From positions 1 through 45,664 of the IMG/VR virus record IMGVR_UViG_3300032315_000272: a stretch of DNA of 45,664 bases, one strand, 5' to 3'. This stretch comes from a virus. Shown piece by piece: positions 36,901 to 44,463 of the stretch (its first letter is position 1; each line of letters begins with the position of its first letter). The notes below the pieces were generated by a model. That model did no database searches. It saw only the letters and a program-made list of their open reading frames with translations, and had not been told where the DNA came from. A program made the position numbers and the translations under genes.

Positions 36901-39170
36901 GCTGCACGGCGGTGCAGCGCGGCTTCTTCCAATGCAGACGTAATAAAGTCAGCGCGGAGTTTTGCAGCACGGGTTGCCAAAGACTCGCGGGTGGCCGAGG
37001 CCATCTTGCCCTGCTCGTCCGTGCCTAATGTTTCGTCAGCCTTCAAACGCTGTGTTGTCTCTTCCAACTGCGCCAAGGTGGTGTCTTGCTTTTGGCGCAA
37101 CGGGATCAAAGTCTGCGCGTACGCATCACCGTTCTTGGACAAAGAGGTTAGCTCTTGACGAGCGACATCGCGACGTGCCAGTGCTGCATCGGCTGCTGCG
37201 TATTCTTTTGCTGCGCGTGCTTGACGTTCGTCACGCGATGCTTGTTCCATGTCGGCGTTGAGTTTGTCGATACGACCGCGCAGCTCTGGGGCCTTATCGT
37301 TAGGCTTGACGTCGGGGTTGACGGCTACTACTGCGGGTTTACCCTCAACTGCCTTCTCAAAGATTGGGTCAAGGTAGTCAAAGTTTGTCTCGCCAGTGCG
37401 GCGCAGTTCTTCAACATCCTCTGTAGAAGACTTAAACATGTCCAGCTGATCTTTTGGCTCGGTCAGTTTTTGTCCAGAAAGGTCTGCTTGGCGCTGCGCT
37501 AGTTCGGTTTTGCTATCCGCAATCCCCTGCTTTTCAATATCCTTCAAACGAAGGGCAACGCCGCCGTACAAAGCTGCCAAGTCTTTACGGGTAAACCCTT
37601 CTAACGCAGGGCGGTCAGTTACAACCTGCGCAGCCATTTTGGTGTTCTGCATCAAGTAGTCCGCCATGGAAGCTAAGTCCAACTGGCCAGATTCGCGTGC
37701 GGCCTGCACCTGTGTTTGTGCGTAGGTCTGTACAGGGTCTTGCTCTGCGGCAAGGGGTTCGTTTGTTACCTGACCAAACTCGTCGATACGGTATGGTGCA
37801 GGGGCTTTTGCGGCAACGGTCGCCTCGGGCATCTCTATGCCGAGGTACGACATCATGGCGTCTTCTGGAGAAATCTTGTCTAGCTCGGCCTTCTTGCGGA
37901 TAGTGTTGAGCAACGGCTTGACGGCGTTGTACTCCTTGGCGGCGGGGGCAATCTCGTTTCTACCCAAGTCGTCAATTTGTTTGTCAAGGTCTTTGTTAAA
38001 CGCCTTGTCAGCAGCAACAGTGGGCGATGCTTCGTCAATCTTGATGCGCTGGGCCTTGAGATCGGCACGCTTTTGTTCCAACGCCAAGTACTTCTTCTCT
38101 ACTTCAAAGGCGTAGTCGGGCGTTTGTTTACGGGCAAGGTCTTCAGCTTCGGCCAGACGGCGCTGCTCGCGCAGCTTCTTGTCTTCCTCGTCCTTGAGAC
38201 GTTGGTTTTCAGCTGCTGGTGAACGGATTGCGGCTATAGGACCTGCGGCCAGACCAGCCATTGCGGCTTCTTGTGCGGCTTGACCAGCAACACCTTGGAA
38301 AGTAGGGGTCTCAAAGCCGGCATTTTGCAGCGCAATGTTCGAGGCCATGCGTTCTTGGCCGCCTTGAACGCCCTCGAGCGGCGCTTCTTTAGCGATCGTT
38401 TGACCAACGCGACGGCCAAGACCAGCGGCAGCAGTTTTAGACGCACCCGGAGCCAACAACGCTTCAACGCCGGAACTGCCAGCAAACGCACCAATGCCAG
38501 CGCCAGCGGCAATCTGTCCTAAGTTTTTACCCGCGTAATCCTGTGCTGCAAGGGCTTGTTGACGAGCAACGGTATCGTTAGCGCCTTCTTCTTTAAGCTT
38601 GCCATACACCGCGTCGTAGATGCTGCCTTTGACGGCACCCGCACCTTGAGCTGCACCCATCAGGGCGTTGATTGTTTTGACGGTTGTGGGGAGAAGTTTG
38701 GCAGCAGCACCTACTCCGCCTGTGACGGCGTAAGGAACAATTGAGCCCAGACCCTGCGCAACGGACTGCAACGGAGCTTCGCCAACAGCGCCGAGGTTGG
38801 CTTTAATTTCTTCCCAAGTGCTGCCGGACTTTTCGGCTTCTTTGATGCGTTGCTGACGACGCTCAATCTCAGCTTGGCGCTGGGGTGTGTATGCGCGGGA
38901 AAGGGATTCACTAACGTCACCAAGAGCACGAGACGCGGCATTGTCAGCGCCAGCCACATCAGTGAGTGCCTTGACAGAACCTGTTGCACCAAGGCCGAAA
39001 GCAGTTGCAATGTCTCTAAGACTAGACGGCGCAGAAGATGTAGACGCCGCTTGCCCAGCATTTGGGTTCTGTCGCAGAACCTCAGCAATAACTTGATCTT
39101 GAGATGCCCCAGCAGGCCCCTCGATCTGGTATGTCTTACCGTTAGGGGCTTGTATGCTGTAGATGGGCAT
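30906..39170 (-). CDS. Giant polyvalent virion/ejection protein with peptidase motif and LPD38-like region
   Basis: 2754 aa, 18% of the window. It begins M-P-I-Y-S-I-Q-A-P-N-G-K-T-Y-Q-I, a start common in giant internal proteins of podoviruses. Order: Ala/Gly-rich region with hydrophobic stretches (150-310); long charged coiled coils (330-1600, with many K-R-x-E heptads); a possible zinc peptidase site H1768-E-V-V-G-H1773; then a C-terminal part whose run S-P-I-Y-A-A-R-Q-L-F-R-D and M-N-F-S-K-R-G-A-S-P, followed by V-P-F-F-N-S-Q-I-Q-G, is typical of LPD38 (large polyvalent protein-associated domain 38). Such proteins are packed in the head and ejected with DNA to build a channel or act early in the cell. 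It is the last gene of the late operon, meeting the early block tail-to-tail. Confidence 0.82.
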   Translation of the reverse strand: MPIYSIQAPNGKTYQIEGPAGASQDQVIAEVLRQNPNAGQAASTSSAPSSLRDIATAFGLGATGSVKALTDVAGADNAASRALGDVSESLSRAYTPQRQAEIERRQQRIKEAEKSGSTWEEIKANLGAVGEAPLQSVAQGLGSIVPYAVTGGVGAAAKLLPTTVKTINALMGAAQGAGAVKGSIYDAVYGKLKEEGANDTVARQQALAAQDYAGKNLGQIAAGAGIGAFAGSSGVEALLAPGASKTAAAGLGRRVGQTIAKEAPLEGVQGGQERMASNIALQNAGFETPTFQGVAGQAAQEAAMAGLAAGPIAAIRSPAAENQRLKDEEDKKLREQRRLAEAEDLARKQTPDYAFEVEKKYLALEQKRADLKAQRIKIDEASPTVAADKAFNKDLDKQIDDLGRNEIAPAAKEYNAVKPLLNTIRKKAELDKISPEDAMMSYLGIEMPEATVAAKAPAPYRIDEFGQVTNEPLAAEQDPVQTYAQTQVQAARESGQLDLASMADYLMQNTKMAAQVVTDRPALEGFTRKDLAALYGGVALRLKDIEKQGIADSKTELAQRQADLSGQKLTEPKDQLDMFKSSTEDVEELRRTGETNFDYLDPIFEKAVEGKPAVVAVNPDVKPNDKAPELRGRIDKLNADMEQASRDERQARAAKEYAAADAALARRDVARQELTSLSKNGDAYAQTLIPLRQKQDTTLAQLEETTQRLKADETLGTDEQGKMASATRESLATRAAKLRADFITSALEEAALHRRAAGKPSLTQDEAIKAASKLYDTVNDWVERSATQSQPAQYEEQIVEPAQMRANKIVRPAVTKRVEVKPAVQGISPAEVKHFKSRIEAVRNQLSEVPSTSTRVETLLKPQFAATEAKKVGEAKGETATTLAGELRRRSEYTLTNLEKALQRVPAESELRDVLESARTAIENKRVSRDLLDAVDTQVERVMRGEDTGSMLTKRRDIVSEKRVSETQVPKTRGEETDFVEGKPREGVRRKYATVGYEEERAPLSEYQQDIKDALAALGPTTTEQKEAGQKSLFPETDKDIGYIRMSPKNFANSPKIREAWEALGKARAAAKRKADKDAIIATRSKAVSTTIARLNDEIERVKNDTKFFWTNTTRWTDKDLAKAYVSYPEIGNTPAEQALVDRYLADKGNGLSQTEKEQVAELLRQFNSVKVPEYQKRLKEAMQLVSQGNRLEDLDNQLLQTMQNANLSVRNQAATLRQELAVMNTALKHLRSISKIERKDPLSQRINALEAKAEQAKGQYRERVEQLFKKSREEMDTKLAEILDPDIKQVKADLDKAQKTLEKEKAELNRIQKKVKDILAQSDGKDRTQLVTYEQFRYEEKKSIIEDLEKQIKDQLDDLENSMDTRTNAHDTAAAVLQAISDKKVQALRDRIIDLETNLATMRGESVTKALPGKGPVIPALKYPFAAQKAEVDLKAAQAELKGAERQQKETVQEIKSQARQLEDIWREMWGGFGKRRVEGKVEALTSTERLRIDKLRDDAFAAEDRADDAYIRAQTKRVQVAEIDKEIAEVVGELAGVENLPDDQAELRAIVDSETSSDQDMIDATAKLGMLQKLTELEAQREVTEEGRPARKQQALTVDTTAKQSARTAFRTGDIAAKSERDYQAMSREEQRMVNEVASRIRGTKAAAEVKVTPTTPSRALDAGIEVDEYDNDLGGLFRTQTREGAGMNEQAVARLADKIMDGWEVVPPVEVVADESQLPQHIQDQAKRDGMTGKIPGLFDTKTGIVYLVANNLHNGNDVALTVVHEVVGHFGMRSMLGDKYASTMNGIYEGNPAVRREADNKMGKNKNLTREVAVEEVLAEKAEEGKLAGSPFANAVRRVMYAIKQWLARTFNVKNVSDAEVEQIVANARRFVKKGKGGQGGLIDTSGALYRVSATYNNDEAREAGESIDKFMASNKSTTDKVRAAAGGFLGLETQLVDRFAPLERLSKVMDELKGSQMMYYLRMYDQRMHFTSQAVGNGALARVEKTRKDGQKEYVIESKPGASIKGVVQILKDAQPYVGNGEAVNRMFTAYMSAIRADSKGFASLSFSKDVTEQDLRKAKKFVDGNKELKAIFDDARREYNDYNRDMMNFLASTGAISEQLSKELTQENDYIPWYRESNGVAELMIGGESRIRIGSIAEQPYLHELVGDDKPILDFMTSSVQNTNMLVDMGMRNLATKNAVYELVDLKMAKIVGATSGPDIVKYKEDGEDKYASVEGTKGIPGDLIVKGMEGIPTQMPLAFRILGMPSRLLRKAVTLSPIYAARQLFRDSLAAPILSGADFMPVFGALRQINKPTKELLERRGITGGQQFTGNNEDLSMILREITSGKPGWMSALAKAEAIGMEADALTRRAQYNSYIEQGLSEMEATLMALESMNFSKRGASPSIHIIASMVPFFNSQIQGLNVLYKAMTGNMPFNERLKIQEKLLQRGAMLAAGTLAYAAMMQDDEAYKDANPEQKYGNWFVRIPGVDQPVRIPVPFEIGYIFKALPEALYNTMMNEHGSEEAVKAFRHILLQTIPGGGSMPTIGGVPIPIPIPQAIKPTIEAALGKSFYTERDILTSAEKGLLPAEQFRTNTSEAAKMAGRITGTSPIILEQLVNGYTGAMGLAFLQAVSLGIPKGNTPEQATKRLSDMPVIGGIFQPNDAGGIVNATYDRFEDAMKVQRTVDKLFQDGRQADANELLQKTGNEYAVGEVGDFFTSQMKELTQYERAVQAMDMPPAEKRVLIDEIKQMKKTLALTIRQTADEISRQ

Positions 39171-39182
39171 GTTGTATCTCGG

Positions 39183-40625
39183 TTACTGTACGACTTTGGC
39201 TTGACCCCATCCTTGGTTTGTTGCGCCAGACGCGCCGCCTGTTGTGGGGGTACCTGCATATCCTACCAGACCGGGGTATCTTTGCAACTCAATTTGCAGT
39301 CGGCGCTCAACTTCAGCCGCGCGTTTGGCAGCATTGAATTTGTAGATAGGGTCATCACCCAACTTGGCGTCGATGTTCTTACGAATAGTCTCCACCTGCG
39401 ATTGGTTGCGATAGTCGCCCGCGGTGTCGCGACTAAGCTTTGCCGCGCTGAGCGCCGCACTGGAGGCCATGTTTTGTTGGATGATGCCGGCCACGCCCTG
39501 CGCATAGCGATCGTCGCGCTTGGCGATCTGTTCGTTATACGCTTTGAGCGCGTCTTTTTTGCCTGTGGCTTCGTAACGAGCCAACTCCATCTCGGCCTTG
39601 GTGTTCTCTTGGGTCGCCTTGCGGAAGTCCTTGAGTGCACCTTTGTAGCTGGCAGCTCCGGTTGAGAAGCCTTTGGCAATATTTTGTATCGCGTTGGGGC
39701 TATCGCCAGCAGCCGCGGCCAAGCCACCTTCGATGAGAGACATGTAAAAGTCTTGCTCTTTATCAGTCTTCAACCGCGCGGATTCTTTGTTGATGCTTGC
39801 ACGCATGGCGTCCGCAACAGGCTTATCTATGTCCGTAAACTCTTTTTGAAGCGTTGCCTTGTCAGGCGAGTTCTTGTACACGGTGGATTCGTACTGCTTC
39901 AGCGCTGCGTTGAGTGAAGGTAAGCCGGGTTCAGCTGGAAGCTTCTGCCCCTTAGCAGCGGCTGCGTCTTGGGCTTTCTTATCCGCAATAGCTTTGTCCA
40001 CTACGCCCGGCTCTTTGTTAATCAGAGGGGAGGTCTGTGTGGTTGTGGTTGCCTTGTCCACATTGGGCACGAGCGTTTCTTTTACAACGGTTGGTTGCAA
40101 GTGAGGTGCGCTGTTGAAGGTAGGCATTGAAGGCAGCATGCCGCGAACCTTGCTGACAAAGTCAGACAGATTGCCCATAAACCCTTGACTACGCTGACGG
40201 TTGAATTCGGCAATCTCAGCCTCTGTTGCAGGCTTGGCTTGGGCTCCGTAGGGCGCATAAACCAAACCTTGGTTTTGAAAACGAGGAACCTCGCCACCTT
40301 CTTCAAACGCAATGATGCCGCCGCCTGCCATACCTTGAATGTTGTCAGCGGGAAGCTGAGCGATGCCGCTGTCTTCTGGCAAACCACCTGACATAACTTG
40401 GGAACGGTCACCCATTGCTTGCAGACTTTGGTCAACCACTTTAGGCTGCTCTTGGCCCGCCATTTTTGCTTGCTGCGCAGAACGCAGCCGTTGGCGTGTT
40501 TGACTCTCTTGGAAAGCCAGCGGGAAGATGAACGGGTCGTTCTTGTGCATCGCAGCAAACTGCTGTAACTCGGTGTCCGACTTCATACGCAAGTCCGACA
40601 TAATGGTGTTTGGGTTCATTGCCAT
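39183..40625 (-). CDS. Internal virion protein
   Basis: 480 aa. The N-terminus (M-S-D-L-R-M-K-S-D-T-E-L-Q-Q-F-A-A-M-H-K-N-D-P) and a Gly-rich motif G-M-A-G-G-G-I-I-A-F-E-E-G-G (98-111) are characteristic of internal virion proteins in podovirus-like aquatic phages. The C-terminal half is helical and Ala/Lys-rich (L-A-A-A-A-G-D-S-P-N-A, then A-S-Y-K-G-A-L-K-D). It lies between the Gln-rich protein and the giant ejection protein, 12 nt from the latter, matching the T7 order of internal core proteins. AAGGA lies upstream of the ATG. Confidence 0.75.
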   Translation of the reverse strand: MAMNPNTIMSDLRMKSDTELQQFAAMHKNDPFIFPLAFQESQTRQRLRSAQQAKMAGQEQPKVVDQSLQAMGDRSQVMSGGLPEDSGIAQLPADNIQGMAGGGIIAFEEGGEVPRFQNQGLVYAPYGAQAKPATEAEIAEFNRQRSQGFMGNLSDFVSKVRGMLPSMPTFNSAPHLQPTVVKETLVPNVDKATTTTQTSPLINKEPGVVDKAIADKKAQDAAAAKGQKLPAEPGLPSLNAALKQYESTVYKNSPDKATLQKEFTDIDKPVADAMRASINKESARLKTDKEQDFYMSLIEGGLAAAAGDSPNAIQNIAKGFSTGAASYKGALKDFRKATQENTKAEMELARYEATGKKDALKAYNEQIAKRDDRYAQGVAGIIQQNMASSAALSAAKLSRDTAGDYRNQSQVETIRKNIDAKLGDDPIYKFNAAKRAAEVERRLQIELQRYPGLVGYAGTPTTGGASGATNQGWGQAKVVQ

Positions 40626-40634
40626 GATTTTTCC

Positions 40635-42371
40635 TTAGCCCATCTTCGACAAAGCCAACTCGGCCAAACCGGCTGGGCGCTTTTTAATGTCTTTGGTCGA
40701 GCCACCCTTTGCACCGCCGGGGCCTCTAGCCAAGCCGTACGCACCAGCCGCGGCAGTGCCGAGACCCGCCACTTGGGACAACATTGAGGGATTTGAGTAC
40801 ACACTTTGTGTAGACGACGAGATGGGCAGGCCTGACAGCATGCTCTGCTGGAACGCCAACTGGTTGTACGGGTTTTGCCTCTGTGCGATGAAGTCTTGGT
40901 ACTTCTGGTTGAGGATGTTCTGCTGCTGCTGTTGCTGCTGCGTGCCCAACTGGTTCTGCATGTTGATGTTGCCAGTAGTCTGAGCGTACTGGTTCTGGCC
41001 CAACTGACCCAACGTAGCCGCAGCTTGGTTCGCGGCTTGCAAGCTTTGCAGCCCTAAGTTAGCGCCAAACTGCTGTTGGTTGGCATTGAGCGCGTTAGCA
41101 GCTTGGCCGTACTGAGCCAAGTTTTGAGCGTTGGCTGCCTGTTGGCCGTAACCAAACTGATTGGCCTGTTGCTGCGCCTGTTGTGTGGCCAAGTTTGTGG
41201 ACTGGTTAGCCAGCTGCCCCTGCATGTTTTGCCCTGCGCCCAACTGTTGAACGCCAAGGTTTGCCGCCAAGTTTTGTTGGCCAGTAGTAAGACCGGCTTG
41301 CTGGTTTGCCAGAGCCGCCTGCAATGCTTGCTGGGCGTTCATGCCCATCGCTTGGTTTTGTGCGGCTTGGTTTTGGACTGCGGCCTGCTGCTGGTTGTTG
41401 AGGTTGGCCAAGGATGTTTGCAAACCAATTTGACCTGCGCCCAACTGTTGAACGCCAAGGTTTGCTGCCAAGTTTTGTTGGCCGACTGTGAGCCCCGCAG
41501 CTTGGTTGGCTTGTTGCGCTTGCAATTGACGGGCTTGGTCAGCGTTGAACTGCTGTTGTGCTTGTTGGTAAGCTGCTTGTAAGCCTGTGGCTTGGATGTC
41601 ACCCTTTTGAGTGGCTAGGTTACGAGCAGCTTCGGCTTCCATAACGGCTTGGCGAGAACCACCAAACGCACCCATTCTGGCCGCTTGAGCACCGCGTTGA
41701 GTACCGGCGATGTCTGCGCTGCGTTGGGCTTCGCGCTGTTGCACGTCCACCACGTTCTGCATGTACGGAGACATGTAGTCTTGGGCCGACTGGCCACCAA
41801 AGTTCTGAACGCCAACCCGTTCGGCGGGTCCCATCTGGTAGTTTTGCAGGTTGGGGTTGTACCCGGTTTGTGCGCCTTGCATAGACGCAGCGTTGTACCC
41901 TTGAGACTGCACGTCTGCTGGGCCTTGCATCTGATAGTTCTGCAAGTTGGGGGCAGAATCCGACTGTTGGTTGTACTGGCCGGGGTTGTATGGTTGCAAG
42001 CCTTGGTAAGCATTGCCAAACTGTCCGCCTCGATACTGAGTGCCAAGCGCTCCGATGCCAGCCTGAGCTGCCATGTTAGATGCGTCAGTGGTTTGCTGCG
42101 CCGTGCCTAAATTACCCGCTGCACCAAACGCAGTGTTTTGTAAGTCAGTAAAGTCAGCAGTGCGTTGGCCACCGTATGTCTGGTATGGTGCTTCAGTCAA
42201 TGCCTCGGTTTTACCGAGCATTTTTTCTACATACGGAGCCGCAAACGCGGAGACCGCGTTCTCTTGTCTAATCGTCTGGTTTGCTGGAGCACTGCCACCA
42301 CCACCGCCACCACCCATGTCAAGGTGCAACTTAGGCATGAAAAAGTTAACAAAATCTTTGATCTTAAACAT
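40635..42371 (-). CDS. Gln/Ala/Asn-rich repeat virion protein
   Basis: 578 aa; residues 85-510 are extremely rich in Q, A, N and G, with repeated blocks Q-Q-N-L-A-A-N-L-G-V-Q-Q-L-G-A-G-Q (two near-identical copies 67 residues apart) and a poly-Q run near 475. The start has AAGGAG 7 nt upstream; a Met at residue 12 opens the common M-P-K-L-H-L-D-M-G-G-G-G form seen in relatives. Composition resembles internal virion proteins that unfold and pass through the portal during ejection. The position in the internal-protein cluster supports this. No enzymatic motif. Confidence 0.7.
   Translation of the reverse strand: MFKIKDFVNFFMPKLHLDMGGGGGGGSAPANQTIRQENAVSAFAAPYVEKMLGKTEALTEAPYQTYGGQRTADFTDLQNTAFGAAGNLGTAQQTTDASNMAAQAGIGALGTQYRGGQFGNAYQGLQPYNPGQYNQQSDSAPNLQNYQMQGPADVQSQGYNAASMQGAQTGYNPNLQNYQMGPAERVGVQNFGGQSAQDYMSPYMQNVVDVQQREAQRSADIAGTQRGAQAARMGAFGGSRQAVMEAEAARNLATQKGDIQATGLQAAYQQAQQQFNADQARQLQAQQANQAAGLTVGQQNLAANLGVQQLGAGQIGLQTSLANLNNQQQAAVQNQAAQNQAMGMNAQQALQAALANQQAGLTTGQQNLAANLGVQQLGAGQNMQGQLANQSTNLATQQAQQQANQFGYGQQAANAQNLAQYGQAANALNANQQQFGANLGLQSLQAANQAAATLGQLGQNQYAQTTGNINMQNQLGTQQQQQQQNILNQKYQDFIAQRQNPYNQLAFQQSMLSGLPISSSTQSVYSNPSMLSQVAGLGTAAAGAYGLARGPGGAKGGSTKDIKKRPAGLAELALSKMG
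41233..41483. repeat. 50-bp direct repeat inside the Gln-rich gene
   Basis: 41233-41282 and 41434-41483 agree at 49 of 50 bases, 201 bp apart and in the same frame. High DNA identity shows recent duplication or ongoing homogenisation within the gene. Confidence 0.85.
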
Positions 42372-42810
42372 CTAAGTGCTCCTTGCGGTAGTCGTCAAAC
42401 CGCTCGTAAAAAACTGATTTCCACATATCGGGAATTTGCTTGGATGCTTCTTCTGGCCCGACACAAACATGGATGGCGTAGGCAATGATGTTACCCGCAG
42501 CGTAGCGCAGGGAGTGCGCAATCTCGATACCGTGTGGGTCTTTCTCGCGCTCAAACTGGTTTGCTGCTGCATAGCCTGACACCACGGTCAACCACATTGG
42601 GAAGATTTGGTCTTGAATATGGCGGTAGAACGGATTGGCGGGGAGGTACACAAGGCATGTCAGGAACGCTTCGTTTATCTGTTTTTCAGTTAACGGCTTG
42701 TCTTTATCCACCATGTCGTCCCATGTATGCAACAACGCATTGAAGGCGCGGTACATGTTGAGCGCGTCTAGGTTGCCCCCAAACCATTCTGCTTTGCCGA
42801 CCTCTTTCAT
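42364..42810 (-). CDS. Conserved helical protein in the virion cluster
   Basis: 148 aa, all-helical. W-D-D-M-V-D-K-D (30-37) and N-P-F-Y (59-62) look conserved in similar phage proteins that I know only as hypothetical. The D-D-M-V-D string matches the DDxxD metal motif of isoprenoid synthases, but the protein is far too short and has no second acidic motif, so I do not call it an enzyme. It overlaps both neighbours (8 nt and 4 nt), so it is coupled to structural genes. Confidence 0.6.
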   Translation of the reverse strand: MKEVGKAEWFGGNLDALNMYRAFNALLHTWDDMVDKDKPLTEKQINEAFLTCLVYLPANPFYRHIQDQIFPMWLTVVSGYAAANQFEREKDPHGIEIAHSLRYAAGNIIAYAIHVCVGPEEASKQIPDMWKSVFYERFDDYRKEHLDV

Positions 42811-44150
42811 GCTGCCATGACCTTCCTAGGATTTACTTCGGGGGCTTGCTTCTTCTTGCCCGTGCGTTGGGCGCGGATACGGTCCATCATGCTGTACAAC
42901 TGTCGTGCACCAGCATCTGTAGAACCGTTGCCTAAATGAGACACAACGTCAGCAGGAATTACAAACTCGCCATCCGCCAAACGAGCGGGTTGCTTGGAGC
43001 CAATCTGCGCAGGGATATTGTCGGACATACCATCGCCGGGGCCTTTCAACAAACGACCACCATCAGAGTAGCTGCCTAAATTGGAGATGCCACCCGCCGC
43101 AAACCGAGTCTGCTCGCCCGTCATAGGGTTTACACCAGTATCAGCGGACCCTTGCACTACGTTTTGGCTGACGGGAGTTTGGTAAGGCGTTGCGTACGTA
43201 GCTTTGTTGACGTCGGCCATTGGGTAGCCAGTGTTTGCGCCAATAGCGTTTGCGTTGGACATAGCTTCTATAGGACCGCCGCCAGCCAAGGACATCAGAC
43301 CACCGCCAGCAGCTTTGTATGGGGGCAGTGGTGTGAACTTGGGTTGGAAGTACAAGCGCTCGCTTGTGTCTTGGCCGTCTTGGCGGGTTGTACCGATAGG
43401 GTTGGATACCTGTTGCCTGTTGTAATCAAACGTATAGGGCCGGATCATGCCTTTGTCTGCTTCTGGCGGTGTGCCTTTGGGAGACATTGCGTCCATGATT
43501 GCTGGCGCGGCTCCCGCAGCTGCGTAGCCTTTGTGCTGCATAATCAAATCGCCAACTGAAGGTGCCTGTGGAGGAAGCGGGTTGGCCAGCAAGTTACCTT
43601 TGGGGAGGCTAGACGCTAGCTGTTCAGTGTCTGCGCCAATTACATCTCTAAAGATTGGGCTAGTATCTGGCCCGACCATGTTTGGGTGTAATGCTGTTGG
43701 CCCTGCCAGATTAGGAGCAGCGGGAACCGTTGCGGCGTCAGCACCGCCAAACATGCCAGAACTTTGAGCCGCACCACCAAGACCTGCACCGCCGTAAGCA
43801 CCGAGGCCGGACATGATGCCTTTGCCGAGATCGCCTGTACGCATTGTCTCCAACGCACCGATTCCGCCACCAATAATGGCTGCGTTGCTCACGCCTGCCA
43901 TACCCAACCCCGCGCCAAGACTCATACCGCCCGTGGCGTACGCCAGACCAGCGCCCACAATCATAGGCATCAGTTTGTCTAGGAACCCTGCTTCTGCCAA
44001 ACCTGTTTCTGGGTTGATCGTCAACGAGCCGCCATGTGCTCTTGCAATGGCTTGCAACCCCGACACTTCCCGCGGGGTCATATGGACAAGCGTTGTGTCC
44101 GGCCCACGGCCTTGGGCAGCGAGATGTTTTGCGGCGTTGTGAAGGCTCAT
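42807..44150 (-). CDS. Internal virion / tail-associated structural protein
   Basis: 447 aa. The N-terminal region is Gly/Ala/Met-rich with hydrophobic stretches (60-130, A-G-L-A-Y-A-T-G-G-M-S-L-G-A-G-L). The C-terminal 80 residues hold a block conserved in many phages: G-P-G-D-G-M-S-D-N-I-P-A, then A-R-L-A-D-G-E-F-V-I-P-A-D-V-V and L-G-N-G-S-T-D-A-G-A. This block marks a structural protein of podovirus-like phages; exact role (core or tape-measure-like) is unknown. Its start overlaps the 104-aa gene stop by 4 nt. Confidence 0.7.
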   Translation of the reverse strand: MSLHNAAKHLAAQGRGPDTTLVHMTPREVSGLQAIARAHGGSLTINPETGLAEAGFLDKLMPMIVGAGLAYATGGMSLGAGLGMAGVSNAAIIGGGIGALETMRTGDLGKGIMSGLGAYGGAGLGGAAQSSGMFGGADAATVPAAPNLAGPTALHPNMVGPDTSPIFRDVIGADTEQLASSLPKGNLLANPLPPQAPSVGDLIMQHKGYAAAGAAPAIMDAMSPKGTPPEADKGMIRPYTFDYNRQQVSNPIGTTRQDGQDTSERLYFQPKFTPLPPYKAAGGGLMSLAGGGPIEAMSNANAIGANTGYPMADVNKATYATPYQTPVSQNVVQGSADTGVNPMTGEQTRFAAGGISNLGSYSDGGRLLKGPGDGMSDNIPAQIGSKQPARLADGEFVIPADVVSHLGNGSTDAGARQLYSMMDRIRAQRTGKKKQAPEVNPRKVMAA

Positions 44151-44461
44151 ACTTTTACTTTCAATACGTTGCTGGCCGAAGTGTCCACGTAGACATCCCC
44201 AGAACGGAGGTTAGCAAGATCGGCCTGTGTTGGCAAGCTGATTGTAAACTGCCCGGGGGTTGTTGGGCTTGGCTGCGCAAAGGTCAAACCAGAAATTACG
44301 TTCGTTGCGCCTACGTTCTGGGATGCGGCCAACATGGGCGACGGGTTGTCTAGCTGCGTGAAGTAAAGGCGCAAGATGTTCGTCAGCTGGTCCATGTACT
44401 GCTGGCTGTACTCAACAGGCGCGGCGGGTAGGCGCGGGGCAACAAATGTTTTACTAGCCAT
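44147..44461 (-). CDS. Small virion structural protein
   Basis: 104 aa. N-terminal helix E-Y-S-Q-Q-Y-M-D-Q-L-T-N-I-L-R-L-Y-F-T-Q-L-D-N is a pattern I know from small structural genes next to tail proteins in this group. The C-terminal part is beta-like (G-D-V-Y-V-D-T-S-A-S-N-V-L-K-V-K-V). AGGAG lies upstream of the ATG at 44461, 2 nt after the upstream gene's stop. Possibly a small tail or fibre-base component. Confidence 0.62.
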   Translation of the reverse strand: MASKTFVAPRLPAAPVEYSQQYMDQLTNILRLYFTQLDNPSPMLAASQNVGATNVISGLTFAQPSPTTPGQFTISLPTQADLANLRSGDVYVDTSASNVLKVKV

Positions 44462-44463
44462 GC

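Noticed and set aside
38850-39665. 271-codon plus-strand frame opposite the giant and internal virion genes
   Set aside because: Antisense shadow of high-quality coding sequence; composition follows the complementary codons and it has no binding site. The same holds for long frames at 28165-28968 (-) and 20434-21255 (+).
42364-42810. DDxxD motif as sign of an isoprenoid synthase
   Set aside because: Protein is 148 aa, lacks a second acidic motif and sits among virion genes.
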